From contig CAZUCD010000047.1 in assembly GCA_964618855.1 (NCBI GenBank), positions 1 to 24,416 on the forward strand: a stretch of 24,416 nucleotides of DNA, in the 5' to 3' direction. The notes under the pieces are model-generated. The model searched no databases. It was not told the DNA's origin and saw only the letters and a list, made by a program, of their open reading frames with translations. Within the stretch, counting starts at the first letter, position 1; the number at the start of each line of letters is the position of its first letter. Source of the DNA: CAZUCD01 sp964618855. GTDB lineage: Bacteria; Sumerlaeota; Sumerlaeia; SLMS01; JANRJK01. Of this stretch, positions 1 to 8,395 are shown piece after piece. A program made the translations under genes and the position numbers.

Positions 1-562
1 TGGGCTTGATGTCGCGGTGGATGACCTTCTGGTCGGCGGCATGGGCGAGCCCAGCGGCGGCCTGGCGCACGATCTGAAGTGCCTCCGCCACGGGCAGTTC
101 CCCCCGTGCCCGGATCACCGAGGCGAGGGACTCCCCCTGGATGCGCTCCATCGCGATGTAGGCGAGGTCTCCCTCGAGGCCGAGTTGGTACACGGTCACG
201 ATGTTGGGGTGGCTGAGCCTGGCCGCGGCGCGGGCCTCGATCTGCAGCCGCTCGAACATGACGGCTTCGCAGGCGTACTTGCGGGCGATGACCTTGACGG
301 CAGCGGGGCGCTCGAGCGCCTCGTCGAACGCATCGTAAACTTCGCCCATGCCGCCGCCCCCGAGCGGACCCAGGATTCGGTAGGACCCGAGCCGCACGGG
401 CATCGTCGACGCTTCCCCCACCGGCAGGGAAGCTGTCGAGGGGATCGGACGCGTCGCGGCGTGCCCGTCCACGCGGCGAGGCAGGTCCACCGTGGGCGCC
501 TCGGAGGGAGTCTTGAGCAGGATGCCGTCGTTGGGGGGATGCGCGTTCAGGGGATCGGACAT
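1..562 (-). CDS. Ser/Thr protein kinase (PknB/Hanks type), N-terminal part, cut by window edge
   Basis: This is the first 187 residues of a eukaryotic-like Ser/Thr kinase that would phosphorylate proteins on Ser or Thr. Visible in order: a roughly 55-residue Pro/Ala-rich leader; the strand SYRILG; the glycine-rich ATP loop LGGGGMGEVY (residues 67-76); the AAVK motif with the ATP-anchoring Lys at about residue 90; a helix-C region with SHPNIV; and the catalytic-loop start HRDIKP (182-187), where the window ends. The DFG motif, the activation loop and any C-terminal sensor or membrane segment lie outside, so the regulated process cannot be inferred. The ATG at 562 is chosen because the frame has no other ATG before the kinase core. 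Its Shine-Dalgarno is weak. A plausible promoter lies just upstream at 602-632. The family is clear from the motifs; the substrate is unknown. Confidence 0.9.
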   Translation of the reverse strand, partial: MSDPLNAHPPNDGILLKTPSEAPTVDLPRRVDGHAATRPIPSTASLPVGEASTMPVRLGSYRILGPLGGGGMGEVYDAFDEALERPAAVKVIARKYACEAVMFERLQIEARAAARLSHPNIVTVYQLGLEGDLAYIAMERIQGESLASVIRARGELPVAEALQIVRQAAAGLAHAADQKVIHRDIKP

Positions 563-601
563 GTGAGGTGCCGGGATGCGGACTCCAATCGCATTGCAGG
601 A

Positions 602-632
602 ATCATACTCGGTTCGCGACCCGACAGGACAA
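602..632 (-). promoter_or_regulatory. Candidate sigma70-type promoter for the kinase gene
   Basis: Read on the minus strand, TTGTCC (632-627) and TATGAT (607-602) are separated by 19 bases. The -10 box matches the consensus at 5 of 6 positions and lies about 40 bases before the kinase ATG at 562. The spacer is longer than the ideal 17 bases. It is inferred from sequence only, although the same TATGAT box also appears in front of the pepF gene. Confidence 0.35.
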
Positions 633-696
633 CGATTTCCCGGGCATTGCCGCGGGTTGGCGCCACTCGTGCACCATTTGGTACAGGCTGGGCCGA

Positions 697-1833
697 CTAC
701 GGGCGGCCGATCTCGCGCAGCAGCCTGCCATAGAAATCAACGACTTCCCGGGCGAGCCCTTCCTCCCCGAAGTCACGCTCCATGTCGTGGCGCGCGATGG
801 CACCCCGGCGGCGGCACTCCTCGGGATTCGAGAGCGCAGCCACCACAGCGTCCGACAACGCACGGCGGTTCAAGTCGGGCACGAGCCAGCCGCGTTCGGT
901 GCCGCCGATCAGGTCGCGCAGGGCGCCGATGTCGCCAGCGATGACCGGCTTGCCGCATGCCATGGCCTCCAGCGCACCCCGGCAGGCCCCATCGTTGCCC
1001 GGTCGAAGGAGCAGCCCCACGTCGAAGGCATCGTAGGCGTCCTCGAGGTCCGTGCCCGTCACATACCCCGCATGGTGGATGCGCGCGCGGTGGGGATGCG
1101 CCGCGATGCGCGCCTTCATCGCCTCCTGCCAGTTGCCGCGCCCGCACACGACCAGCCAGCCGTCGGGCACCCGCGCGAGGAAGTCCTCGGCGGCATCCAC
1201 CAGCCACTCGATCCCACGTGCGACGCGCAGCCTGCTGATGATCCCGACGACCGGTGCGGCGCCGGGGATGCCCCACCGTTGCCTCATCACAACGCCGCGT
1301 CCCGTGGGGCGAAACCGCGTGCAGTCCACCGTCCCCCGCGCGACGTGCACGCGCGACTCCGGAAAGCCGTAGGCACGCGAAAGTTCGAAGGCCAGATGGC
1401 GCGACACGGCGATGGCGCCATAGGTGCGCCGTGCGCCGAGCCATCGGGTCAGCGGGTCGCGCCGGGGGTTCGCCTCGCGGTGCCATGACCGGACCAGCAC
1501 GGGTTTGCCCGGCCCGGGGGCGCCGAGCACCAGCGCCGCGAGCACGTGGTCGTGCGTCAGGTGCGCATGCACGATGTCCGGGCGGAAGACCCGCACGAAG
1601 TCCGCGAGCAGTCCCTTGTCGCGCCAGCGCCGGTGCACCAGGAGCGAGCGGTCGAAGGGAATCGAGCGCTCGACTTCGATTCCGAGCGCGGTGGCCTCGC
1701 GGTCAAAGCTCGAGCCCGCCGTCAGCGCGAGGCGCACCTCATGGCCCAGTGCCGCTTCGGCGCGCGCAAGGCGCGCCGCAGGCTCCGCGGCGCCGGTCCA
1801 GCGGTGCGAGGCGGCAAGGTGGAGGATGCGCAT
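697..1833 (-). CDS. GT4-family (GT-B fold) glycosyltransferase
   Basis: A 378-residue glycosyltransferase, probably cytoplasmic, moving a sugar from a nucleotide donor onto a glycan or lipid acceptor. The N-terminus MRILHLA followed by a Gly-rich turn is typical of the acceptor domain of GT4 enzymes. The C-terminal domain has the donor-site block ALEAMACGKPVIAGD and the later GWLVP. The usual E-x7-E motif reads D-x7-E here (GNDGACRGALE). There are no membrane segments. The start is uncertain: ATG at 1833 gives the canonical MRILHLA start, while a GTG at 1851 would add six residues. It is divergent from sbcD, with 84 bases between starts. Substrate and product are unknown; envelope polysaccharide synthesis is inferred from the surrounding genes. 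Confidence 0.85.
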   Translation of the reverse strand: MRILHLAASHRWTGAAEPAARLARAEAALGHEVRLALTAGSSFDREATALGIEVERSIPFDRSLLVHRRWRDKGLLADFVRVFRPDIVHAHLTHDHVLAALVLGAPGPGKPVLVRSWHREANPRRDPLTRWLGARRTYGAIAVSRHLAFELSRAYGFPESRVHVARGTVDCTRFRPTGRGVVMRQRWGIPGAAPVVGIISRLRVARGIEWLVDAAEDFLARVPDGWLVVCGRGNWQEAMKARIAAHPHRARIHHAGYVTGTDLEDAYDAFDVGLLLRPGNDGACRGALEAMACGKPVIAGDIGALRDLIGGTERGWLVPDLNRRALSDAVVAALSNPEECRRRGAIARHDMERDFGEEGLAREVVDFYGRLLREIGRP

Positions 1834-1885
1834 GGCCGGAGAAGTCCGCACAGTCTTCCGCCCGGCGCCAATGGACTTTCAACTT

Positions 1886-1907
1886 TCGCCCCCGCCGTCC
1901 GGGGCGA
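1886..1907. other. Perfect 7-bp inverted repeat in the GT4/sbcD divergent gap
   Basis: TCGCCCC (1886-1892) and GGGGCGA (1901-1907) are exact reverse complements around an 8-base loop. The repeat ends 10 bases before the sbcD ATG, where a Shine-Dalgarno would be expected, and no good Shine-Dalgarno is visible. It could be a leader hairpin or an operator for the divergent pair. In DNA this GC-rich it could also be chance. Confidence 0.3.
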
Positions 1908-1917
1908 CGATCTCTCC

Positions 1918-3066
1918 ATGCGGCTCATCCACACGGCGGACTGGCATCTGGGCAAGCTCCTGCGCGGGGTGTCGCTCCTCGACGATCAGGCGCACCTCCT
2001 CGACCAGTTCGTGCGATGTGCGCGCGAGTCGCAGCCCGACGCGATCCTCCTCGCGGGGGACGTGTTCGACAGGATGATTCCCCCGGCGGATGCGGTCGTC
2101 CTGCTGGACGGACTCCTTGCGCGCCTCGTGGCGGAGTGCCGAGCCCCCATCGTCATCATCCCCGGAAACCACGACAGCGCCAAGAGGCTCGGGTTCGGAA
2201 GCGCACTTCTCGCCAGCTCCGGCGTCCACATCGCAGCCCGTATGGGCCCGGAAGTGCCGCCGGTGAGGATCGCGACCCGCAGCGGCCCCCTGCACGTCCA
2301 CGCGATTCCCTACGCGGAGCCGGCGGTTGCGCGCGCGGCGTACGCCGACGACGGCATCCACTCCCACGATGCCGCGGTGCGCGCGCAAGTCGCCGCCTCG
2401 CTCGCGCACGATCCCACCCCCGATGCGACTCGGGTCGCCGTGGCCCACGTCTTCCTGTCCGGCGGGGCCGAATGCGAATCGGAGCGCCCGCTTTCTGTCG
2501 GGGGTGTCTCCACGGTCCCGGCGGACGCATTCCGCGGCTTCGACTACACGGCCCTCGGGCACCTGCACTCGCCCCAGGCCCACAACGAGGGGAGGATCCA
2601 TTACTCCGGATCCCTGATGAGGTACTCATTCGGTGATTCGGAAGGGCCGCGGGGGGTGCTGGTTGTCGAGCTCTCGCCGGACCGCGGCCCCGTGGCGGAG
2701 CTCATGCCGCTGTCGCTGCGGCGCGCGCTGCGCCGCCTGACCGGCACGCTCGCGGAACTGGCGGCGGCCCGCCTCCGGGACCCCTCGCCCGAGGACTACG
2801 TCTCTGCCGAACTCGCCGACGAGGGCATCGTCGTCGACGCCATGGGACGCGTGAGGGAGCTCTACCCGAACGCCCTCGAGGTCACCTTTCGCCCCCGCGG
2901 CCCGGAATCCATGCGCCCGGCACGGGCGGAGGAGGTGCGCACGACGCCGGACCGCGAACTCGTGCGCCGCTTCGTCGAGGCTTCGACGGGAACCGCGATG
3001 ACCGCGCCGCAGGAGGCCGCCATCGCGCCGATCCTCGACAAGGCCTTCGGGACGGGCGCTCAGTGA
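1918..3066 (+). CDS. sbcD: SbcD, nuclease subunit of the SbcCD complex
   Basis: A 382-residue metallophosphoesterase, the Mre11 homologue of the SbcCD complex, which opens DNA hairpins and trims protein-blocked double-strand ends with Mn2+. Calcineurin-like motifs appear in order: HTADWHLGK near the N-terminus (Asp8, His10), GDVFDR (47-52), PGNHDS (82-87), AHVFLSGG, and GHLHSPQ. The C-terminal third would carry the capping domain and the SbcC-binding region. The ATG at 1918 is chosen because MRLIHTADWH is the family's usual beginning; the same frame is open upstream, but that part lies antisense to the GT4 gene. Its stop overlaps the sbcC start by four bases (GTGA), so translation of the two subunits is probably coupled. 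Length is close to the usual 380-420 residues. Confidence 0.95.
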   Translation: MRLIHTADWHLGKLLRGVSLLDDQAHLLDQFVRCARESQPDAILLAGDVFDRMIPPADAVVLLDGLLARLVAECRAPIVIIPGNHDSAKRLGFGSALLASSGVHIAARMGPEVPPVRIATRSGPLHVHAIPYAEPAVARAAYADDGIHSHDAAVRAQVAASLAHDPTPDATRVAVAHVFLSGGAECESERPLSVGGVSTVPADAFRGFDYTALGHLHSPQAHNEGRIHYSGSLMRYSFGDSEGPRGVLVVELSPDRGPVAELMPLSLRRALRRLTGTLAELAAARLRDPSPEDYVSAELADEGIVVDAMGRVRELYPNALEVTFRPRGPESMRPARAEEVRTTPDRELVRRFVEASTGTAMTAPQEAAIAPILDKAFGTGAQ

Positions 3067-6000
3067 GGCCGCTCGCCATCACGATGACCGCGTTCGGCCC
3101 ATTCACGGGCACCGAGCGCATCGACTTCCGCCCCGCCCTGCGCGCAGGGTTCGTGCTGATCCACGGCAGGACCGGCGCGGGCAAGTCCACGGTCCTCGAC
3201 GCGATGTGCCACGCGCTCTACGGCTCCACCACGACGGAAGGACGGACGGTGGACCGCATGCGCAGCCAACTCGCAGACCCGCGCACGGCCACGGAGGTGG
3301 TCCTCGACTTCGAGCTGCGCGGCGCGGCCTATCGGGTGCACAGGCGCCCTCCGTGGGAGCGCCGCCGGCAACGCGGGGAGGGCATGACCTCCGTCCCGGG
3401 AGAGGCCACGCTCTGGGACAGGTCCGCCTGCACGACGGATGATCAGGAGGGCACGCCACTCGCAACGGGCGAAACCCGCGTGACGGAGGCCATCCGGGGC
3501 CTGCTGGGATTCAGCGCCGACCAGTTCCGCCAGGTGATGCTCCTGCCGCAGGGCAAGGTGCGCGAGTTCCTCATCGCCGGATCCCAGCAGCGTGAGGACG
3601 TCCTGAAGGTCCTCTTCGGCACGCAGCGGTTCGAGAGTTTCGCGGGCCTCCTTAAGGCGAGAAGGATCGAGCTCACTCGAGCCGTCGAATCCGCGCGGGA
3701 AAGTGCATCCGCCGTGCTTGCCACCGTGGGGATTGCGACGCGCGACGAACTCGCGGAGATGGGCAGCCGGCTCAATGAGGAGGCGCAGGCGCTGGAGCAT
3801 GTGGCGGTGCGGTCGAGGCAGGACCTGGAGTCCGCGTCCGCGCTCCTTGCCCGTGAGCTCGCGACGGCCAGGCTCCACGCGGAGCTCGATGATGCGACAA
3901 AAGCGGCAATCGCCGCCGCGAACGAGGTGGAAGGACTTGCCGCACGGCATGCGGAGCTCGACAGGGCGCGCGCGGCACGAACGGTCGATCCCGCGAGCAC
4001 GCTCGCGGAGTTGCGCGCCACCGAGGCGGCCCGGGTGGCCGAGTCGGGCACGAAGGCACAAGCCGATGCGCGGCTGGCCGCGTCCCTGCTGGCGGAGGCG
4101 CAAACGGACCTCGCCCGCGCCCGCGAAGCGGCATCGAAGTGCGCGGACTTGACCGCCGAGGCGGCGCGCCTCGAAGGGCTGGTGCCAGTCGCGGAACAGT
4201 TCGCAGATGCGAGAGCACGCGCGGAGGGCCTGCGCGCAGACTTGGCCAAGTCGGAGTCCAGCCGCGATTCCGCAACGCGGGAACTGGCCTCCGTCACGGC
4301 GGAGGCGGATGCGCTCTCGTCGCGTCTCACCGCTTTATCGGGCGAGGCATCGAGGCTTCCGGAGCATGAGGCGGCGCTGGAGCGCACCCGCGCATGGCGC
4401 AGGCTGCTCGCCGACCGGGCAACCGCAGCAGCGAGCGTCCGAGAGGCATCGATGCGCCGTGACGCCGCGTCCCTGAAGGTGAACGAGGCGCAGGCCGCGC
4501 ACGCGCACGCGATCCGTGGAGTGGAGGAGACGCGCGCGCGCTGGTCGAACGGGCGCGCCGCGGCCATCGCGGCGAACCTGCGCGAGGGCCAGCCATGCCC
4601 GGTCTGCGGTTCGATCGAGCACCCGGCGCCCGCGGGGCCCTCGCCCTCCACGGCGACCGACGCGGAGTTGGCGCGCGCGGAGGAGTCCCTCCGGCAAGCC
4701 TCGGACCAGGTGGCATCGGCCCGCGAGAACCTCGCCCGCCTTGTGGCCGAAGCCGCCGCGGCAAGCGACCAGGAGTCATCCCTGGAACGACGCCTCGGGA
4801 CCGAGTTCCCAAGCCAGTCCGCCACCGATCCGGCCGCGCTCGAAGCCGAACTCGAAGCGGCCGTCCGTTCTTCACAGGGCGCCCTCAAGGCACGGGACGA
4901 CGCGCGGTCGAAGGAGGAGAAGTTGCGCCAGCGTCTGCCGGACCTTCAGGCGAAGGTCGAGTCATTGCGCGGCGAATCCGAGCGGATCCGCCTCGCGCTG
5001 GCGGCCGCCGATTCCGCGGCGGAGACCTGTGCGTCCCGCCTGCCCGGGGAACTCGGCGCGCCCGGGGCTTTGCGGCAGAAGGTGGAGGCGCTGCGTGCCG
5101 ACGTGGCACGCAAGGAAGCCGACCTCGCCAGGGCGGCCGGCATCGCCGAAAGGAGGGCGGCCAAGGCGGCACACGCGGAGGCGAACGCGCAGACCGCGAG
5201 CGGCGCGCTGGAGGCGGCGCAACTCGCCGCGGGGGCTGCATCGGCGGAGTTGCTCGCGGCGCTTGCCCGCGCAGGATTCGACGACGCGTCGGACTACCAA
5301 TCCGCCCGCCGCGATGAAAAGGCCGAGCGCGCCATCGAGGCACACATATCACGCGTGCGCGAAGTCCACGCGGCTGCGCGCGACAGGGAGTCACGCGCCC
5401 GCGACGCCGTCCTGGGGCTCGAGCCTCCGGACGTTGCCGGGGCCGAGGCGAGGGAGGGGGAGGCACGCCGGCGCGCCTCGGAGGCGGAGGCTGCCCTCGG
5501 CGCCGCGCGCGAACGGCTCGACGCGCTCCGCCGTGTCGCCGAGCAAATCGGGTCGCTCGCGCGCCAGGAAGCCGATGCGCAATCCGATCTCGATGCCATC
5601 GGCCCGATAGCCCACGCGGCCGATGGTCGTCCACCAAACCTCACGGGGATCAACCTGCAGCGCTGGATACTCGGCGCCATGTTCGACGATGTGCTCGTGG
5701 ATGCCACGATCCGGTTGAGGGAGCTGTCCCGCGGGCGGTACCGGATCCATCGTGCGGTCGAGCGTCGCCACCGCGGCCAGGCGTTCGGGCTGGACCTCGA
5801 GGTCGAGGATGCGTGGACGGGGCAATCGCGCCCGGTGGCGACACTCAGCGGCGGGGAGAGTTTCCAGGCGGCCCTCGCACTGGCGCTGGGGCTGGCCGAC
5901 AACGTCCAGCGCCAGGCCGGGGGTATCGAGTTAGGCGCGCTGTTCATCGACGAGGGTTTCGGCTCGCTGGACCGCGAGTCCCTCGACGACGCGATCGACC

Positions 6001-6137
6001 TGCTTCGGGGACTGAGGGTTGGCAACCGACTTGTCGGGATCGTGTCCCATGTTGCGGAACTGCAGGCGCTTATCGACACTCGGTTGGAAGTGGTCGCCGG
6101 CACGCGGGGCAGCTCGACGCGTTGGCATGCACCTTGA
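3063..6137 (+). CDS. sbcC: SbcC, ATPase / zinc-hook subunit of the SbcCD complex
   Basis: A 1024-residue SMC/Rad50-type ATPase that partners SbcD. The N-terminal ATPase half has Walker A GRTGAGKST (35-43) and a Q-loop region in LPQGKVREF. A long Ala/Glu/Arg-rich coiled coil is interrupted at exactly mid-protein by the zinc hook CPVC (Cys512 and Cys515), which dimerises through one zinc ion. The second coiled coil leads to the C-terminal ATPase half with signature LSGGES (from 928) and Walker B ALFIDEG (959-965), followed by the D-loop GSLD. It starts at GTG 3063 inside the sbcD stop region; the next residues, RPLAITMTAFGPF, are the standard SbcC beginning. All catalytic elements are present. 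Length fits the family. Confidence 0.95.
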   Translation: MRPLAITMTAFGPFTGTERIDFRPALRAGFVLIHGRTGAGKSTVLDAMCHALYGSTTTEGRTVDRMRSQLADPRTATEVVLDFELRGAAYRVHRRPPWERRRQRGEGMTSVPGEATLWDRSACTTDDQEGTPLATGETRVTEAIRGLLGFSADQFRQVMLLPQGKVREFLIAGSQQREDVLKVLFGTQRFESFAGLLKARRIELTRAVESARESASAVLATVGIATRDELAEMGSRLNEEAQALEHVAVRSRQDLESASALLARELATARLHAELDDATKAAIAAANEVEGLAARHAELDRARAARTVDPASTLAELRATEAARVAESGTKAQADARLAASLLAEAQTDLARAREAASKCADLTAEAARLEGLVPVAEQFADARARAEGLRADLAKSESSRDSATRELASVTAEADALSSRLTALSGEASRLPEHEAALERTRAWRRLLADRATAAASVREASMRRDAASLKVNEAQAAHAHAIRGVEETRARWSNGRAAAIAANLREGQPCPVCGSIEHPAPAGPSPSTATDAELARAEESLRQASDQVASARENLARLVAEAAAASDQESSLERRLGTEFPSQSATDPAALEAELEAAVRSSQGALKARDDARSKEEKLRQRLPDLQAKVESLRGESERIRLALAAADSAAETCASRLPGELGAPGALRQKVEALRADVARKEADLARAAGIAERRAAKAAHAEANAQTASGALEAAQLAAGAASAELLAALARAGFDDASDYQSARRDEKAERAIEAHISRVREVHAAARDRESRARDAVLGLEPPDVAGAEAREGEARRRASEAEAALGAARERLDALRRVAEQIGSLARQEADAQSDLDAIGPIAHAADGRPPNLTGINLQRWILGAMFDDVLVDATIRLRELSRGRYRIHRAVERRHRGQAFGLDLEVEDAWTGQSRPVATLSGGESFQAALALALGLADNVQRQAGGIELGALFIDEGFGSLDRESLDDAIDLLRGLRVGNRLVGIVSHVAELQALIDTRLEVVAGTRGSSTRWHAP

Positions 6138-6237
6138 TCCGGCAATCCCCGCCCGAGGGCTCCGAGTCACCTCACTGCCATGACGACGCCAGCCCTTGTG
6201 CAGCCTGTCCGCCTCCCCGGCCCATGGTGACAACGCC

Positions 6238-7596
6238 GTGAAACGCTCCCTGCCCGAGATCGCGCGATCGCTCGTGGCGCTCGCATGTGTTCTCGCCACT
6301 CCCGGCCTGTGGGCCCAACCGGCGTTTCAAATGGAAGGGGATGCCCCGGCCCCCGATCACTACGTGACGGGAGGCTCAAAGCCATTGGCCGCAGCGGCAC
6401 AGGCCACCTTGGATCGCAATGCGGACATCTTGGGGCTGGGGATAAACACCGACTGGCTTGGTCAGGGATGGGTTCTGACTGGTCCGTACGTTGAGGCCAT
6501 CGGGATGGTTGCCACGGCCGTCCGGGAGGGGCGCACCCCGGGGGGAGTCGTGTACCTGAGCCGTTCATGGGGGGAGATGTTCCCCGTGTCGGTGGGGTGG
6601 ATGATGGTCGATCCACACCGCGTCAAGGCGACCTACTCGACCCAGTACGATCTCGGGGAACTGGCTGGCTACGTGACCGCGGTGCCGATGACCCTGAAAG
6701 CCATCGAGCGCGGCGATCTTCGGCTCGACCAGACGCTCGGCGAAGTGCTGCCCGAGGTTTCCGGCGGCGGCAAGGACCCGATCACCATCGAAGACCTCCT
6801 GCGGCAGACATCCGGCCTGCCGGGATCGGTCGTCCTTCCCGAGCGGATTTCCACGCGCGACCGCGCCATGAGGTACTTGAACGAGCTTCAGCCGATCGCT
6901 CCCCACGGCCGTGCAACCCAGCCAAGCCGCATCAACCACCTTCTCCTCGGCCTGATCCTCGAGTCGAAGTACGCAACCCCCTTCCACGATCTCGCGGAGC
7001 AGGAGATTTTCGTCCCCTTTGGCATGGCGAACACGACCTTTCATCCGCCAGCACACTGGCGGCAGACGATCGCCCCCGGGCCCTACCTCGATTGGCTGGG
7101 ACGCATGGCGTGGGCGGAGCCGACAGATGAGTTGGGCCACGCGCTGGGGAAGAGCGCATCCGCCACGGGTCTCTTCACATCCGCGGACGACATGGGCCTC
7201 TTCGCCCGAAAGCTCCTTCCGGGGATGGGCGCGGCGGAGTCCTACCTGACCACGGACACGATGCGACTGATCCGCCAGCCGACCCCCCGGGACCCGGGGA
7301 TGGGACTCGGGTACCGTCTCGGCGGCTTCACGCCGATGAGCATGGGCGCAGATGCCTCCGAGGGTTGCAGCCTTTGGATCGATCCCACCTTGTTCTGCTT
7401 TCTGGCCTATCTCTCAAACGAGAACCACCCGTCGGACCGGGGACCGGTGGTTGCCCCCCTGCGGGCTGAGGTCTTCGCGCGGCTGCGGGAGTCCCTGGAA
7501 CCCCTGCCCGCCCCGGTCGGGTTGACACCCCCGACCCCCGGGCCGGAAGGTGCCGCCCCAAAGCCGCACCATGATCACCGTCAAGAACCTCCATAA
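6238..7596 (+). CDS. Secreted serine beta-lactamase/DD-peptidase-fold protein with disarmed active site
   Basis: A 452-residue protein of the class C beta-lactamase / PBP4* / esterase fold. An N-terminal signal peptide (basic start, hydrophobic core near residues 11-24, likely cleavage after LWA) sends it to the periplasm. Conserved scaffold: TPGGVVYLSR, AIERGDLRLD, ITIEDLLRQTSGLPG, LLLGLILES, IFVPFGM and SLWIDP. Active-site motifs are altered. The SxxK position reads ELAG (Glu141, Gly144), the YxN position reads PSR (229-231), and the HTG position reads ADA (371-373). The nucleophile, general base and third motif are therefore all missing, so hydrolysis by the usual route is not expected. 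GTG 6238 is chosen because it begins the signal peptide; a TTG at 6196 is possible. The gene overlaps mlaF by 26 bases. It may be a binding or scaffold protein (inference). Confidence 0.8.
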   Translation: MKRSLPEIARSLVALACVLATPGLWAQPAFQMEGDAPAPDHYVTGGSKPLAAAAQATLDRNADILGLGINTDWLGQGWVLTGPYVEAIGMVATAVREGRTPGGVVYLSRSWGEMFPVSVGWMMVDPHRVKATYSTQYDLGELAGYVTAVPMTLKAIERGDLRLDQTLGEVLPEVSGGGKDPITIEDLLRQTSGLPGSVVLPERISTRDRAMRYLNELQPIAPHGRATQPSRINHLLLGLILESKYATPFHDLAEQEIFVPFGMANTTFHPPAHWRQTIAPGPYLDWLGRMAWAEPTDELGHALGKSASATGLFTSADDMGLFARKLLPGMGAAESYLTTDTMRLIRQPTPRDPGMGLGYRLGGFTPMSMGADASEGCSLWIDPTLFCFLAYLSNENHPSDRGPVVAPLRAEVFARLRESLEPLPAPVGLTPPTPGPEGAAPKPHHDHRQEPP

Positions 7597-8395
7597 GGCC
7601 TTCGGACCGAAGGTCATCTACGCGGGCTTCAACCTTGAAATCCCGAAGGGTGAGACCCACGTAATCATCGGCCGAAGCGGTGAGGGCAAATCCGTCCTTC
7701 TGAAGCATCTGTGCGGGTTGCTGCGCCCCGACAAGGGGAGGATTGAGATTGCCGGTGAACGGCTCAGGCTCGACGACCCCGCCTCTGTCTCGTTCGCCCG
7801 CAGCAAGGTGTCCATGGTGTTCCAGGCCGCCGCGCTCTTCGACTCCCTCAACGTCCGCCGCAATGTCGGGTTCTACCTCGACGAGGAGGGGCGTCTCCCC
7901 GTGGCCGAAATCGACGCCCGTGTGGAGCGGCTCCTGCGCGAGGTCAACCTCCCGAACACGGGGCACCTGTTCCCGTCGGAGCTCTCCGGCGGCATGAAGA
8001 AGCGCGTGGGTCTGGCGCGCGCACTTGCCATGCAACCCGAGATCGTCCTCTACGACGAGCCCACGACCGGACTCGACCCCGTCACAAGCGACGTGATCAA
8101 TGACCTGATCCTCGCCACGCGGGAAAGGTACGGCGTCACAGCAATCGTCGTGACGCACGACATGAAGTCCGCGCTCAAGGTCGGCGACCGCATCAGCATG
8201 CTGTACGAGGGGCGCCTCATCTTCACCGGCACACCGTCGGAGCTCCAGAACTCCGAGGATCCCTACGTCCACCAGTTCGTCAACGGCCACTCCGAGGGTC
8301 CGATCACGCGCAAGGACCAGGAGCGCGTGAGCACCCAGGTGGCGGTACGCGAGAGCCAGATCATGAACAAGAAGATCGGAACCCCGGCACCATGA
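7571..8395 (+). CDS. mlaF: MlaF-like ABC transporter ATPase (phospholipid/MCE transport)
   Basis: A 274-residue cytoplasmic ATPase of the Mla/MCE lipid transport systems, which move phospholipids between inner and outer membranes. Motifs: Walker A GRSGEGKS (34-41), Q-loop Gln85 in MVFQAAALF, signature LSGGMKKR (138-145), Walker B IVLYDEP (158-164) and switch His196 in VVTHDM. The stretch NVGFYL after the Q-loop and the C-terminal YVHQFVNGHSEGP are typical of MlaF rather than general ABC ATPases. The ATG at 7571 gives the family start MITVKNLHKAFG and lies inside the end of the preceding gene. Its stop overlaps the start of the MCE gene (ATGA). The cognate permease MlaE is not in the window, so it must be encoded elsewhere or replaced. 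Confidence 0.9.
   Translation: MITVKNLHKAFGPKVIYAGFNLEIPKGETHVIIGRSGEGKSVLLKHLCGLLRPDKGRIEIAGERLRLDDPASVSFARSKVSMVFQAAALFDSLNVRRNVGFYLDEEGRLPVAEIDARVERLLREVNLPNTGHLFPSELSGGMKKRVGLARALAMQPEIVLYDEPTTGLDPVTSDVINDLILATRERYGVTAIVVTHDMKSALKVGDRISMLYEGRLIFTGTPSELQNSEDPYVHQFVNGHSEGPITRKDQERVSTQVAVRESQIMNKKIGTPAP

Noticed and set aside
670..685. Small hairpin (TGTACC / GGTGCA, loop AAAT) downstream of the GT4 stop
   Set aside because: Only six pairs including one wobble, and no T-run; too weak to call as a terminator.
1546..1917. Upstream in-frame extension of sbcD
   Set aside because: It lies antisense to the GT4 gene, has no family similarity, and MRLIHTADWH at 1918 is the standard SbcD start.
3443..4888. 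Long antisense Ser/Ala/Arg-rich open frame opposite sbcC
   Set aside because: Typical of GC-rich coding DNA read on the other strand; low-complexity composition, no motif and no start signal.
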